From assembly GCA_003054695.1 (NCBI GenBank), contig QAZA01000009.1, forward strand, positions 124,001 through 188,000: 64,000 nucleotides of DNA, read 5' to 3'. The DNA is from Verrucomicrobia bacterium LW23. Lineage in GTDB: Bacteria > Verrucomicrobiota > Verrucomicrobiia > Methylacidiphilales > UBA1321. A program made the translations under genes and the position numbers. A model generated the notes under the pieces. It ran no database searches, had not been told where the DNA came from, and saw only the letters and a program-made list of their open reading frames with translations. Shown piece by piece: positions 56,559-64,000 of the stretch (positions are counted from its first letter, which is position 1; every line of letters starts with the position of its first letter).

Positions 56559-58298
56559 TTAGAAGGGATTGTTCCCTTCGGTCAGGGAGACATCATCCAA
56601 GTAGAAGAAGCCGGTGCCTTCAAAGTAGATGCGCAGCGTAAAGGTAACGGGCTTGTCGGCCGGCTCCACTTTGTCGGAGGATCTGCGGGTAAACTTCACC
56701 GTGCCGCGAATCTTATTCCATTCGCTGCCGACGCTAAAGCCATTTTTGATCGTATAGTCAGCATCGCCCCACACCACCAGGCCGTCCTCGTCCTTGGAGG
56801 CCGGAATATGCTCGTGACCGTAGATGTTCCACTCCAGACGGCGGGTAAAGCCATTGCCCTTGGCCCAGAAGGAGAGCGTGTACTCCTTGCCGGGGACAAG
56901 CTTGAAGTCGTTCTTGAAGCGGATGCCGTAAGTATTGCCCAGGTTATCGCTCCACAGCTCGGACTTGTCGCTCTCGTACGGCAGGGGCAGGGGATTGGTG
57001 AACACCTTTTGCCCGGCGTCGTAGAACTCCATCTTAAGCGCCTTATTGCCCTTGGACTCCGGCGGCGGTGTAAAACCTTCCTCGTACGTCTCGACCTCCT
57101 CCTTTTTGTTGGAGACGACGCGAAGCAGGTGGAACGTGCTGCGCTCCGGCGGGCGAAAATCAACGTCGGGCGAAGTCGCATAGTTGGGGAACGGCTGCAC
57201 GCCCTTGATGTCCTCCAGGTTGCCAAACACCGGCGCGCCCTTGGTGCCCTTGTTGAGCGCCAGGCCGATACGACCGTTGGAGCGGCCCGCAAAAGCGTCG
57301 GGCAGGCCGTCGCCGTTGATATCGGCGAACGTTACGCGCGAGAGAGCGCCGATCTTGTCCGTGGTGCCAAACTTGACGCCGAACGGTTCCGCAAACTTCC
57401 ATTCCCGGTTGTTGACGGACTCGTTGATATAGACGGAGACTTTGCCTTCACGCTCGCCGGTCACCACGTCGGGCTTACCGTCCTCGTTCCAGTCGATAAT
57501 AAAGGGCGTCAGGTGCTCGCGGCCGAGGCCGCGCACCAGCGCTATCTTTTTGCCGTCCTTCTGGTTATACACTGGCGTGGTGTTATTGCCCTGGTTAAGG
57601 AAAAGCCAGATGCTGTTGGCCGAGTAGGTGCCCTCGCCAATGATGAGATCCTTGCGACCGTCGCCGTCCCAGTCGTACACCTGGGGGTAAAAGTAGTTGG
57701 CCCAGAGGTCACCCTTCAGGCTGGTGGCCACCTGGTTGTCGCTGGTCAGTTTGGGCTGGATAAACTTGGGCACTGCTTTGCTGCCCTGATTGGGCACAAA
57801 ATAGATTTTTCCGAGCCAGTCGCCATATACCAGGCTGATCTTGCCGCTGTCGTCGTAGTCGACGGCCGCCATGCCGGGGCACTGGGTGCCGGGGCCGCCG
57901 CGCAGATAGCCGCTGGAGAGCATTACCGGGACAATTTCGGCGCGCGTAAACTTGGGCTCCGTTTTGGTGCCGGAGTTGAAGTAGCACCACGTATAGCCGT
58001 CCGCGTCCACCACCATCAGATCCAGCAGCCCGTCGTTGTTCATGTCCACCGGGCACGGCGTGCAGGGGAAAGGGGTGCTGGCCGTGTTGCCCATATTGGT
58101 AACAACGCCGGCCCGCGCCTCAAAAGTGCGGAGAAAACCCTGGCCGTCGACACCGCCCCACGGATTGTAGGTTTTGGTTATGCGTTCAAACTCGCCGCCG
58201 GTCCGCAGGAGATTGCCGACAGGCGCGTCCGGTTTCTGCCCGTAGCCGATGCAGGGCAGCGCGCCGAGAAGGAGCAGGAATGTGGTGATTCGAAGCAT
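56559..58298 (-). CDS. Secreted FG-GAP/VCBS repeat protein with C-terminal carbohydrate-binding-like domain
   Basis: 579 residues. Signal sequence 1-20. FG-GAP-type repeats include VDMNNDGLLDLMVVDADG (near 83), VDYDDSGKISLVYGD, YDWDGDGRKDLIIGEG and DINGDGLPDAFAG, each with a DxDxDG calcium-binding loop, so a beta-propeller. The C-terminal 150 residues contain beta-sandwich strands (YTLSFWAKGNG, YLDDVSLTEG) as in carbohydrate-binding domains. An exported or surface-exposed binding protein; ligand unknown. Confidence 0.83.
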   Translation of the reverse strand: MLRITTFLLLLGALPCIGYGQKPDAPVGNLLRTGGEFERITKTYNPWGGVDGQGFLRTFEARAGVVTNMGNTASTPFPCTPCPVDMNNDGLLDLMVVDADGYTWCYFNSGTKTEPKFTRAEIVPVMLSSGYLRGGPGTQCPGMAAVDYDDSGKISLVYGDWLGKIYFVPNQGSKAVPKFIQPKLTSDNQVATSLKGDLWANYFYPQVYDWDGDGRKDLIIGEGTYSANSIWLFLNQGNNTTPVYNQKDGKKIALVRGLGREHLTPFIIDWNEDGKPDVVTGEREGKVSVYINESVNNREWKFAEPFGVKFGTTDKIGALSRVTFADINGDGLPDAFAGRSNGRIGLALNKGTKGAPVFGNLEDIKGVQPFPNYATSPDVDFRPPERSTFHLLRVVSNKKEEVETYEEGFTPPPESKGNKALKMEFYDAGQKVFTNPLPLPYESDKSELWSDNLGNTYGIRFKNDFKLVPGKEYTLSFWAKGNGFTRRLEWNIYGHEHIPASKDEDGLVVWGDADYTIKNGFSVGSEWNKIRGTVKFTRRSSDKVEPADKPVTFTLRIYFEGTGFFYLDDVSLTEGNNPF

Positions 58299-58397
58299 GT
58301 GCGGGAGAGAGGGTGAAGGGCTGGGGCTATGGGCGCTGGTGCCCCCGCCTTGCTGCCAATGGCAGTGAGGCGGAGGCAGGCTTGCATGGGAGTGGGA

Positions 58398-59699
58398 TCA
58401 GAGCGCCGTCTTGAGCTTGTCCTGAAAGCGCAGCAGCAAATGGCAGATGATGTTGAGACCAAGCTGGTACGCCTTGTCAGCCGCTGGCCCTTCGAAGTTG
58501 CGGTACAGTGTGCCGCGATTGCGCCAGAAATTCCAGGGCAGCTGGCCGATACGATCCGGGCCGCGGCGCTCATCCACCACCTTGGTGCCGGGCTTGAAGG
58601 GAATGCGCATCAGGTCCGAGTAATCGTTGGAGGTATAGATAATGGCGGTAATGCCATCGAGCTTGAGCACTTCGATCGGCTCGGCGTAGTAGTTCATGCC
58701 CACGGGGATTTCGCCCAGGTCAAAAAACGCCTTCTGGCCGCCGAAGATGTCGTGGTTCATTGGAATAACCTCAAAGTTCTTGTCCCCGTCGGGAATCACC
58801 CGCTTCATCTCGCGGCGGAACGCGATGTCGAAGCGGCTGCCCTTGCCGGCCAGGCACGAGTCGGCCCAGATGGCACCGCCGGCCATGAGGTAGCGGCGCA
58901 GGTTCTCCACTTCCGCCTCGGTCAGCACAAAGTCCTTGTGGCCGTGAAAGAAGACGAACGGAGGGCGCTTCTCCATCAGGTCGGGACCGGCAATGTCGAG
59001 CGGCTCCGGAACGGTTTCAGCCGTAATGCGCCGCTGGCTCCACTCACCCGCCAGGCGAAGGAGGTTGGGGATCGAGCCGCGCCAGATCTTGCCGTCCTTG
59101 ATTTCGAACGTGGCCGCCCAGTCGCCGCCCGCGTACTTGGCAATATGGATGACGAACTTCGCGCGCACCGATTTGCCGGAGTCGCCGATAGGGCCGCGAG
59201 CCTTGCCTTCGGGATCCCACGAGCCGATTGTCTTGCGGATTTCCGCAACGCGGACATCGAACGTGGAGCCCTTGCTGATGCTCGTCTGCGCCATGCCCAT
59301 GCTGCTGGGCCCGATGCCGGGGGTGCTGGACGGGGTAGGGCTGGTGCTGGGGGTAAAGGTGGGGCCGATGGCCGTGGGCACCGCGATGGGCGGGCCGCCG
59401 TCGCTCTCGCCGGCAAAGGCGACCAGCTCGGTGGGGCCGGTGTTGGCGCTGCCGCTGGGGGCCGCGGCGGCGGAGTCGGGCTGCACTTCCTCCGGCTGCG
59501 GGGGCGGAGGCGGGGGAGGCGGTTCGCCCTGCTCACCCTGGATGGTGCCGCCGTCAAAGTCGGTAACCGGCAGGATTGCCGAGAAGATCACGACCGAACT
59601 GATCATGAAGAAAAGCACGCCGTGCAGCGAGGCGGCGATCACGAGGTAGCGACTCTTGGAGAGCCGTTCCATGTAGACGTTTTTATTGGGGGCGTGCAT
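58398..59699 (-). CDS. TonB-like membrane-anchored DUF4159 protein
   Basis: 433 residues. One membrane helix at about 19-42 (LVIAASLHGVLFFMISSVVI) with His26 inside it, as in TonB, then a Pro-rich linker (EPPPPPPPPQPEE) and low-complexity region to about 150, and a globular C-terminal half with DUF4159 signatures: PPFVFFHGHKDFVLTEAEVENLRRYL, GGAIWADSC and FDIAFRREMKRV. The layout copies TonB but with a DUF4159 domain where TonB has its binding domain. It is encoded after exbD-exbD-exbB, so it likely works with that motor. Confidence 0.82.
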   Translation of the reverse strand: MHAPNKNVYMERLSKSRYLVIAASLHGVLFFMISSVVIFSAILPVTDFDGGTIQGEQGEPPPPPPPPQPEEVQPDSAAAAPSGSANTGPTELVAFAGESDGGPPIAVPTAIGPTFTPSTSPTPSSTPGIGPSSMGMAQTSISKGSTFDVRVAEIRKTIGSWDPEGKARGPIGDSGKSVRAKFVIHIAKYAGGDWAATFEIKDGKIWRGSIPNLLRLAGEWSQRRITAETVPEPLDIAGPDLMEKRPPFVFFHGHKDFVLTEAEVENLRRYLMAGGAIWADSCLAGKGSRFDIAFRREMKRVIPDGDKNFEVIPMNHDIFGGQKAFFDLGEIPVGMNYYAEPIEVLKLDGITAIIYTSNDYSDLMRIPFKPGTKVVDERRGPDRIGQLPWNFWRNRGTLYRNFEGPAADKAYQLGLNIICHLLLRFQDKLKTAL

Positions 59700-59798
59700 G
59701 ATGTATCCTCGGCGATGGGGTGTCGGTCGGATGCGTGGGGTTTAAGGAGCGGGGGAAGGGAAAGGGGAGGGGATTGTAAAGCGTTGCGTTTACGTCAT

Positions 59799-60221
59799 TT
59801 ATTTGGGGATGCCAAACGCAAGGTGGGCCACCTTCGCCTCCGTACAGGCGCTAAGCACGGCCACAATGCGGGAGTTTTTGGCGCTGAGCGACGGATTGAT
59901 GACGACGACCTGCTTCGGGTCGGCCTCCACCAGCGCCTTCAGGCGGGCCACCAGCGGCAGCAGCTCGCGATCCTCGGGCGTGCTCACGTCCTGGGAATTC
60001 ATGTAAACCTGCCCGGCGGCGTTGATGTCGATAAGCACGGGAACGCTGGGCGCATTGTCCCTGGGTTTGCCCGTGCTGGGCAGTTTGATGCCGAGCTCCG
60101 CCTCCTTCTGCTGGCCGCCTGCGGAGACCATGAAGAAGAGGAGAAGCACAAACATTACGTCCAGCATCGGGGCAATCTGCAGCCCGAATTCGCCTGAATC
60201 ACCACCACCACCACCTGCCAT
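59799..60221 (-). CDS. exbD: ExbD/TolR-type biopolymer transport protein
   Basis: 140 residues. A Gly-rich cytoplasmic N-terminus, one membrane helix (about 17-35) containing the essential Asp: LQIAPMLDVMFVLLLFFMV, and a periplasmic domain with VLIDINAAGQVYMN and LVARLKALVEADP. It forms the proton path with ExbB. A second ExbD gene follows upstream in the operon, so the motor may use a mixed ExbD dimer. Confidence 0.92.
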   Translation of the reverse strand: MAGGGGGDSGEFGLQIAPMLDVMFVLLLFFMVSAGGQQKEAELGIKLPSTGKPRDNAPSVPVLIDINAAGQVYMNSQDVSTPEDRELLPLVARLKALVEADPKQVVVINPSLSAKNSRIVAVLSACTEAKVAHLAFGIPK

Positions 60222-60307
60222 AGTCGTCTCTCCAGTTAGGGTAAAATATACTTCAGTTGTGTAAATTGCAACGGCTTCGCGCGGAAATCGTATTCTGCAG
60301 CCACCGC

Positions 60308-60790
60308 CTAGGGGGCGGGCGCGGCCGGTTTCGGGGCATCCTTGGACGTCAGCACAGCAAAGGTTACATTGCCAATCTGGTTGGCGCCGACGACCTTCAT
60401 GATGTCCGCCAATGTGCGGTATTCGATATTTTCGTCCGCGCGAATCAGCACCCGCAACTGTGGGCTTTGTGCTTTGCGCGACTGCAATACGGGGCCGATC
60501 TGGTCGACGCTGCCGTAGCCGACCTGGTCGATGCTGATGGCCGGTGGCTTGTCGGGGCCGGGGTAGCTCACGTTCACCACAACTTCGCCGCCGCCCTTTT
60601 CCGCCTTCTTGTCCTTATCCTGGCTGTGGATAGCCTCGGGCAGCTGCAGGTCGGCGACTTTCTTCAGCACCTCGGTGGAGGTGATGCTCATAAAGAACAT
60701 CAGCAGCACCAGAAGCACGTCGACCATCGGGGCGACCTGGAACTCCGGCTCGGGCTCGCCCTCTTCGTGTTTTTTACGTTTCCTCGACAT
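60308..60790 (-). CDS. exbD: ExbD/TolR-type biopolymer transport protein (paralogue)
   Basis: 160 residues. Charged cytoplasmic N-terminus (RKRKKHEEGEPEPE), a membrane helix with the proton Asp in VAPMVDVLLVLLMFFMSI, then a periplasmic domain of the ExbD fold (QLRVLIRADENIEYRTLADIMKVV) and a Pro/Ala tail. Compared with the other copy it has a Lys/Asp-rich insert near 50-70, and about 15 percent more length. It is 122 bases after exbB. Confidence 0.92.
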   Translation of the reverse strand: MSRKRKKHEEGEPEPEFQVAPMVDVLLVLLMFFMSITSTEVLKKVADLQLPEAIHSQDKDKKAEKGGGEVVVNVSYPGPDKPPAISIDQVGYGSVDQIGPVLQSRKAQSPQLRVLIRADENIEYRTLADIMKVVGANQIGNVTFAVLTSKDAPKPAAPAP

Positions 60791-60912
60791 ATCGGGTTGT
60801 TATTGCAGGGGGAAATTCGGAAATGGGGAGGGGGCCGCAGCCCCCTTTAGCCTGTCAGCTGTCGGGCGGCGGCGCCTCGAGAACGCTCTCGATCCGCCAC
60901 CGCGGGAGGCCC

Positions 60913-61887
60913 TTACGAGCCCCACTCCAGCACCGCACCGCAGTGCGGGCAAGGGGTGGCGCCGGCCTGGATGCCGCCGTTGCACACCGGGCAGTTCGTC
61001 TGGCCGGCGGTAACGCGCTGGGATACAGCGGGAGCGGTACGGCCGGAACTGGTGGCGCGGGAGCTCTGCTGGGATTTGTGCTGGGCGGGCGCGGCGGAGA
61101 AGTTCTCACCGATGCGGATGCCGGAGAGCTGGTCGTAGGGGATCTCCTCAAGGAGGCGATTCACTTCGCTCTCCGCCACCATAATGGCGCCCTGGGCCAG
61201 GTTCTTCAGCACGTAAAAGAACACGAAGGCGGGGATGGCGACCACCAGGCCGGAGGCGGTCGCGATCAGCACTTCCGAGATGGCTGCCGCGAGGCCGGAG
61301 GGGTTGCCGATACCGGCGGCGCCCAGTTCCGCGAAGGCCTTGATCATACCGATAACCGTACCGGTCAGACCGATCATGGGGGTGACAACGCCGATAACCG
61401 AGAGGTAGGTCACGTTGGCCTTCAGCAACACGCCTTCGCGGGCGGAGGCGGATTCGGCGGCGTACTCGGACGCCTCTTTGCCGCGGCCGATGCGTTCCAG
61501 CGCCTCGGCCAGCACGGAGCTGATGAAGCTGGGGTTGGCTTTACACACCGTCCAGGCCTCCTGGTAGTTGCCCTGGTTGATGGCTTCGCGAAGGCGGGCC
61601 ACCAGAGCCGGCGGGGCCAGCTTCTTGCTGGTCAGCTTCATAAAGCCTTCCACCGTAAAGGTAAGGGTCAGGATGGAGGCGATCAGCAGAAACCACATGA
61701 CAATGCCGCCTTCATGGAAGATCTCCATGACCGTCTTGTCTTTGCCGTGGCCATGGGCGTCGTCCGCAGCTTTGGTTTCTCCGGCGGGCGCGGCGTCAGC
61801 CGCAAACGTGGAGTCGATACCCGCGGGCGAGAACAGCAGGAACGCGGCAAGCACCAGGGTGAGAATGGTCAGAAAACGGATCTTCAT
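60913..61887 (-). CDS. exbB: ExbB/MotA/TolQ proton channel with C-terminal zinc ribbon
   Basis: 324 residues. An N-terminal signal-like segment (about 5-29) is followed by the three ExbB helices (about 59-82, 160-185, 200-225; for example VTYLSVIGVVTPMIGLTGTV). After the last helix the cytoplasmic tail has a CPVC...CPHC zinc ribbon at about residues 298-319. Standard ExbB proteins lack such an appendage. With ExbD it converts proton flow into work on the TonB-like partner. Confidence 0.9.
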   Translation of the reverse strand: MKIRFLTILTLVLAAFLLFSPAGIDSTFAADAAPAGETKAADDAHGHGKDKTVMEIFHEGGIVMWFLLIASILTLTFTVEGFMKLTSKKLAPPALVARLREAINQGNYQEAWTVCKANPSFISSVLAEALERIGRGKEASEYAAESASAREGVLLKANVTYLSVIGVVTPMIGLTGTVIGMIKAFAELGAAGIGNPSGLAAAISEVLIATASGLVVAIPAFVFFYVLKNLAQGAIMVAESEVNRLLEEIPYDQLSGIRIGENFSAAPAQHKSQQSSRATSSGRTAPAVSQRVTAGQTNCPVCNGGIQAGATPCPHCGAVLEWGS

Positions 61888-61919
61888 GATACCTAGCAGG
61901 AGTTAGTGGTGTGGGGGGG

Positions 61920-62681
61920 TTAGTTGACAATCAGGTTGGGGTTGCTTTGACGTAGCTTGGCCGCCAGGTCCTCTGCTTTCTTCGCCGCGTCTTCGTTCTG
62001 GTAGAGCGTTGTTACGACGGTGAGGTATGCCTCCAACGCTTCCGCGTTCTTGCCCTGCGCCTGCAGGGCCCGACCGCGGACGAGGAACGCGTTGGCATAC
62101 AGCCGCGCGTCGTCATCGTTGGGGGAAAGGGATTTATTGGCCTGCTCAATAATAGGCTGAACGATTTTCAGCGCCTCATCGTGCTTGCCGGCCCGCACGG
62201 CCATCTCGGCTTTGCCTGCGGCGGCCTGGATGCGGAAGCGGTTGTTGGGGTAAAGCTTTTCCATCTCCTCATAAATGGCCATGGACTGGGATTCCTGGCC
62301 CAGCTCGACGTGCGCGCGTGCGATCTCGGCCATCGCCTCGGTCACCCACTCGGCCGGCAGGCCCTTGAATTTCGCCACCACGGGCGTCAGCATTTTGATG
62401 CGGTCGGCCGGCGTCTGAGTCTTGGAGCGCGCCACCTCAGGGGGTGTCTGCATCTCCACCTTGTTAACATCGCGCGACGGCACGCCGATGACGGCACCGT
62501 TTACGTTGAAGGAGATTGTGCCCGCACCGTCTTTTACGGTATATCCTTGTACAACTCCCTGCAGGACACTACCATCATTGCGGACGATTTTGTCCTGAGC
62601 GTGAAGGCTTGTGCCGGCAACCAGAAGTGCCAGTCCAACACATGAAAAAATAAGATTGCGCGTCAGCATTGCCATTAACAT
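61920..62681 (-). CDS. Exported TPR-like protein, first gene of operon
   Basis: 253 residues. Signal sequence to about residue 28 (cleavage after SLHA), a beta-rich segment about 30-80 (VRNDGSVLQGVVQGYTVKDG, similar to small Sm/SH3-like modules) and helical repeats at about 100-245 (AWVTEAMAEIARAHVELGQE, ALEAYLTVVTTLYQNEDAAK), fitting tetratricopeptide repeats. Probably periplasmic scaffold. 32 bases separate it from exbB, and the promoter of the operon should lie in the 62682-62744 gap, shared with the divergent chaperone gene. Confidence 0.75.
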   Translation of the reverse strand: MLMAMLTRNLIFSCVGLALLVAGTSLHAQDKIVRNDGSVLQGVVQGYTVKDGAGTISFNVNGAVIGVPSRDVNKVEMQTPPEVARSKTQTPADRIKMLTPVVAKFKGLPAEWVTEAMAEIARAHVELGQESQSMAIYEEMEKLYPNNRFRIQAAAGKAEMAVRAGKHDEALKIVQPIIEQANKSLSPNDDDARLYANAFLVRGRALQAQGKNAEALEAYLTVVTTLYQNEDAAKKAEDLAAKLRQSNPNLIVN

Positions 62682-62744
62682 AGTTCACCTTATCAAACGG
62701 CCCTGGAGGGGTCAACAACCGAAGAGTTATTTTTGGAGCATTGA

Positions 62745-64000
62745 ATGATTAATTTTTTCCGCGAGCAGTCTCGCGCTTTTTACGGCTTCCTTCTCGTCAT
62801 TATCGGAGTGAGTTTTTCGTTCTTCGGTGTGGCAAGTATTCCTCAGCTGGGCGGCGGATCGGATGTCTTTGGCAAGATTCAGGGCCATAACGTCCATCCG
62901 GACGTCTACAATATGCAGAATGCCGGGACGGAAGTCATCTTTGCCCTGCAGGCCCGCAATAACCCCCGCGCGCGCCTGTCGGAGCTGGAGCGCGACTATA
63001 AGACGTGGCAGCGCCTTCTGCTGCTGAACGAGGCGAAGAAGATTGGCCTGGATGCTGATCCCGATCAGGTCCGCCTCTATATCCGCCGCATTTTCTCCAA
63101 TTCCGCCGGCGTGTTCGATCCCCAGGCCCTCAACGACTTCCGGCAGGTGCTGGAGCGCAAGGGCGTGAGCGACGACCGCTTCGAGTCGATTGTGCGCGAG
63201 GAGATTATCGCCACCAAGATGCGCGATGCCATCGTCTCCCCCGCCCAGCTTACCAAAGAGGAGGCTGATGCGTGGTTCAAGAAGACATGCGGTGCCACCA
63301 AGGTCAAACTCATCAAGTTTACCCCGGAAAACGTGCCGGCCCCCGCCGCGCCTTCGGACGCCAAGATTGCGGAATACTACGAGTTTGCCCGCAAAATCGG
63401 CAGCGCCTTTATGACGCAGAAGCAGTATCAGATTGCCTACGCCTACATCCCCTATCGCGACGGATACGACAAACTGACCGAGCAGCAGAAGACCGAAGCG
63501 CGCCTGGAAACCATGGCCCGTACCGAGAAGTTTATGGGCAGCGTAGCCGGCGAGCCCGGCAAGCCCGCCCCGGATTTTGAGGCCGCCAGCAAGGCCGAGA
63601 AGTTCCGCTTCGGTGTAACGGAGCTTTCTCCCGCGCCGTCCCTCCCTGCGGATCTGCCTCAGTCCCAGGCCTTTGCGTTCCACCTGCAGAACCTTAGCAC
63701 CACCAACCCGTACGAGAAGGTGATGACCGACGGCGGCTATTTCGTCATCAAGCTGGTGAAGCTGGAGGAGCCCCGCCGCCTGACGGTGGAGGAAGCGCGC
63801 CCGCAGATCATCGAGATGCTGACCAGCCACGCCCGCAACAGCGCCATGGAGACCCAGGGTAAATCGGCCGCAGCCCTGCTGCGCAGCCTGCTCACCGGCG
63901 GTACTCCTTTCGACAAGGCGGCCGAGATGCTGAAGCTGAAGGTGGAGAATCTGCCCGAGTACGTGCCGGTTGATAACAACATCACCAACTTCGATATCTT
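62745..64000 (+). CDS. PpiD/SurA-like periplasmic chaperone, 3' end cut by window edge
   Basis: From ATG 62745, at least 418 residues, open to the end of the window. The N-terminus has a short cytoplasmic start (INFFREQSRAFYG) and a membrane helix FLLVIIGVSFSFFG at about 14-30, the layout of PpiD. The N-terminal chaperone domain (SurA_N-like, NEAKKIGLDADPDQVRLYI and DRFESIVREEIIATKM) follows, then a parvulin-type or degenerate parvulin region (GGYFVIKLVKLEEPRR, LTVEEARPQIIEML). It assists folding of exported proteins. Confidence 0.85.
   Translation, partial: MINFFREQSRAFYGFLLVIIGVSFSFFGVASIPQLGGGSDVFGKIQGHNVHPDVYNMQNAGTEVIFALQARNNPRARLSELERDYKTWQRLLLLNEAKKIGLDADPDQVRLYIRRIFSNSAGVFDPQALNDFRQVLERKGVSDDRFESIVREEIIATKMRDAIVSPAQLTKEEADAWFKKTCGATKVKLIKFTPENVPAPAAPSDAKIAEYYEFARKIGSAFMTQKQYQIAYAYIPYRDGYDKLTEQQKTEARLETMARTEKFMGSVAGEPGKPAPDFEAASKAEKFRFGVTELSPAPSLPADLPQSQAFAFHLQNLSTTNPYEKVMTDGGYFVIKLVKLEEPRRLTVEEARPQIIEMLTSHARNSAMETQGKSAAALLRSLLTGGTPFDKAAEMLKLKVENLPEYVPVDNNITNFDI

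Overview
The window looks like a high-GC, Gram-negative chromosome of the Planctomycetes-Verrucomicrobia-Chlamydiae group, most likely Verrucomicrobiota. This is an inference. It rests on the eukaryotic-type (GSII) glutamine synthetase, a LolC/LolD-type lipoprotein exporter, very large soluble hybrid kinases with a fungal Nik1-like HAMP array, DUF4159 and FG-GAP proteins, and many long foldback repeats between genes. No rRNA or tRNA gene was recognised, so the placement is not firm.

1-8838 is the tail module of a siphovirus-like prophage that runs off the left edge. It holds a probable tail-tube protein, a tail assembly chaperone pair with a GGGAAAA -1 frameshift signal, a tape measure protein, distal tail proteins (one resembling Erv1/ALR thiol oxidases), a fibre-like protein and a last small gene. 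8839-9549 is repeat-rich and has no gene.

9550-17606 is housekeeping: a TIM-barrel sugar isomerase-like protein, an Fe/Mn superoxide dismutase of a divergent family, lolC-lolD-ilvE in overlapping order, a secreted protein and a CidA/LrgA-like membrane protein. 17603-34427 is a signalling block: a membrane hybrid kinase with three C-terminal copies of one helical domain, a receiver-PP2C phosphatase, then (after gcvT-gcvH and two adjacent foldback elements) a 2154-residue poly-HAMP hybrid kinase followed by a receiver-kinase and a single receiver. 34571-49196 mixes a UbiE-like methyltransferase, a HAD phosphatase, unknown proteins, glnA (GSII), a kinase-like/PP2C pair, a lipoprotein, an SRPBCC-ArsR pair with two visible operators, and a MerR-like regulator that shares an inverted operator with the promoter region of a VIT-VWA protein gene. 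A GST-methyltransferase fusion follows at 49395-50849 (minus).

50936-62681 is a long minus-strand run that may be one operon. In transcription order it is a TPR protein, ExbB with a C-terminal zinc ribbon, two ExbD, a TonB-like DUF4159 protein, an FG-GAP protein, a small secreted protein, two PilB/GspE ATPases and one PilC/GspF, ending at a strong terminator. It couples a proton-driven ExbBD motor to type IV pilus or type II secretion parts. A divergent PpiD/SurA-like chaperone gene runs off the right edge.
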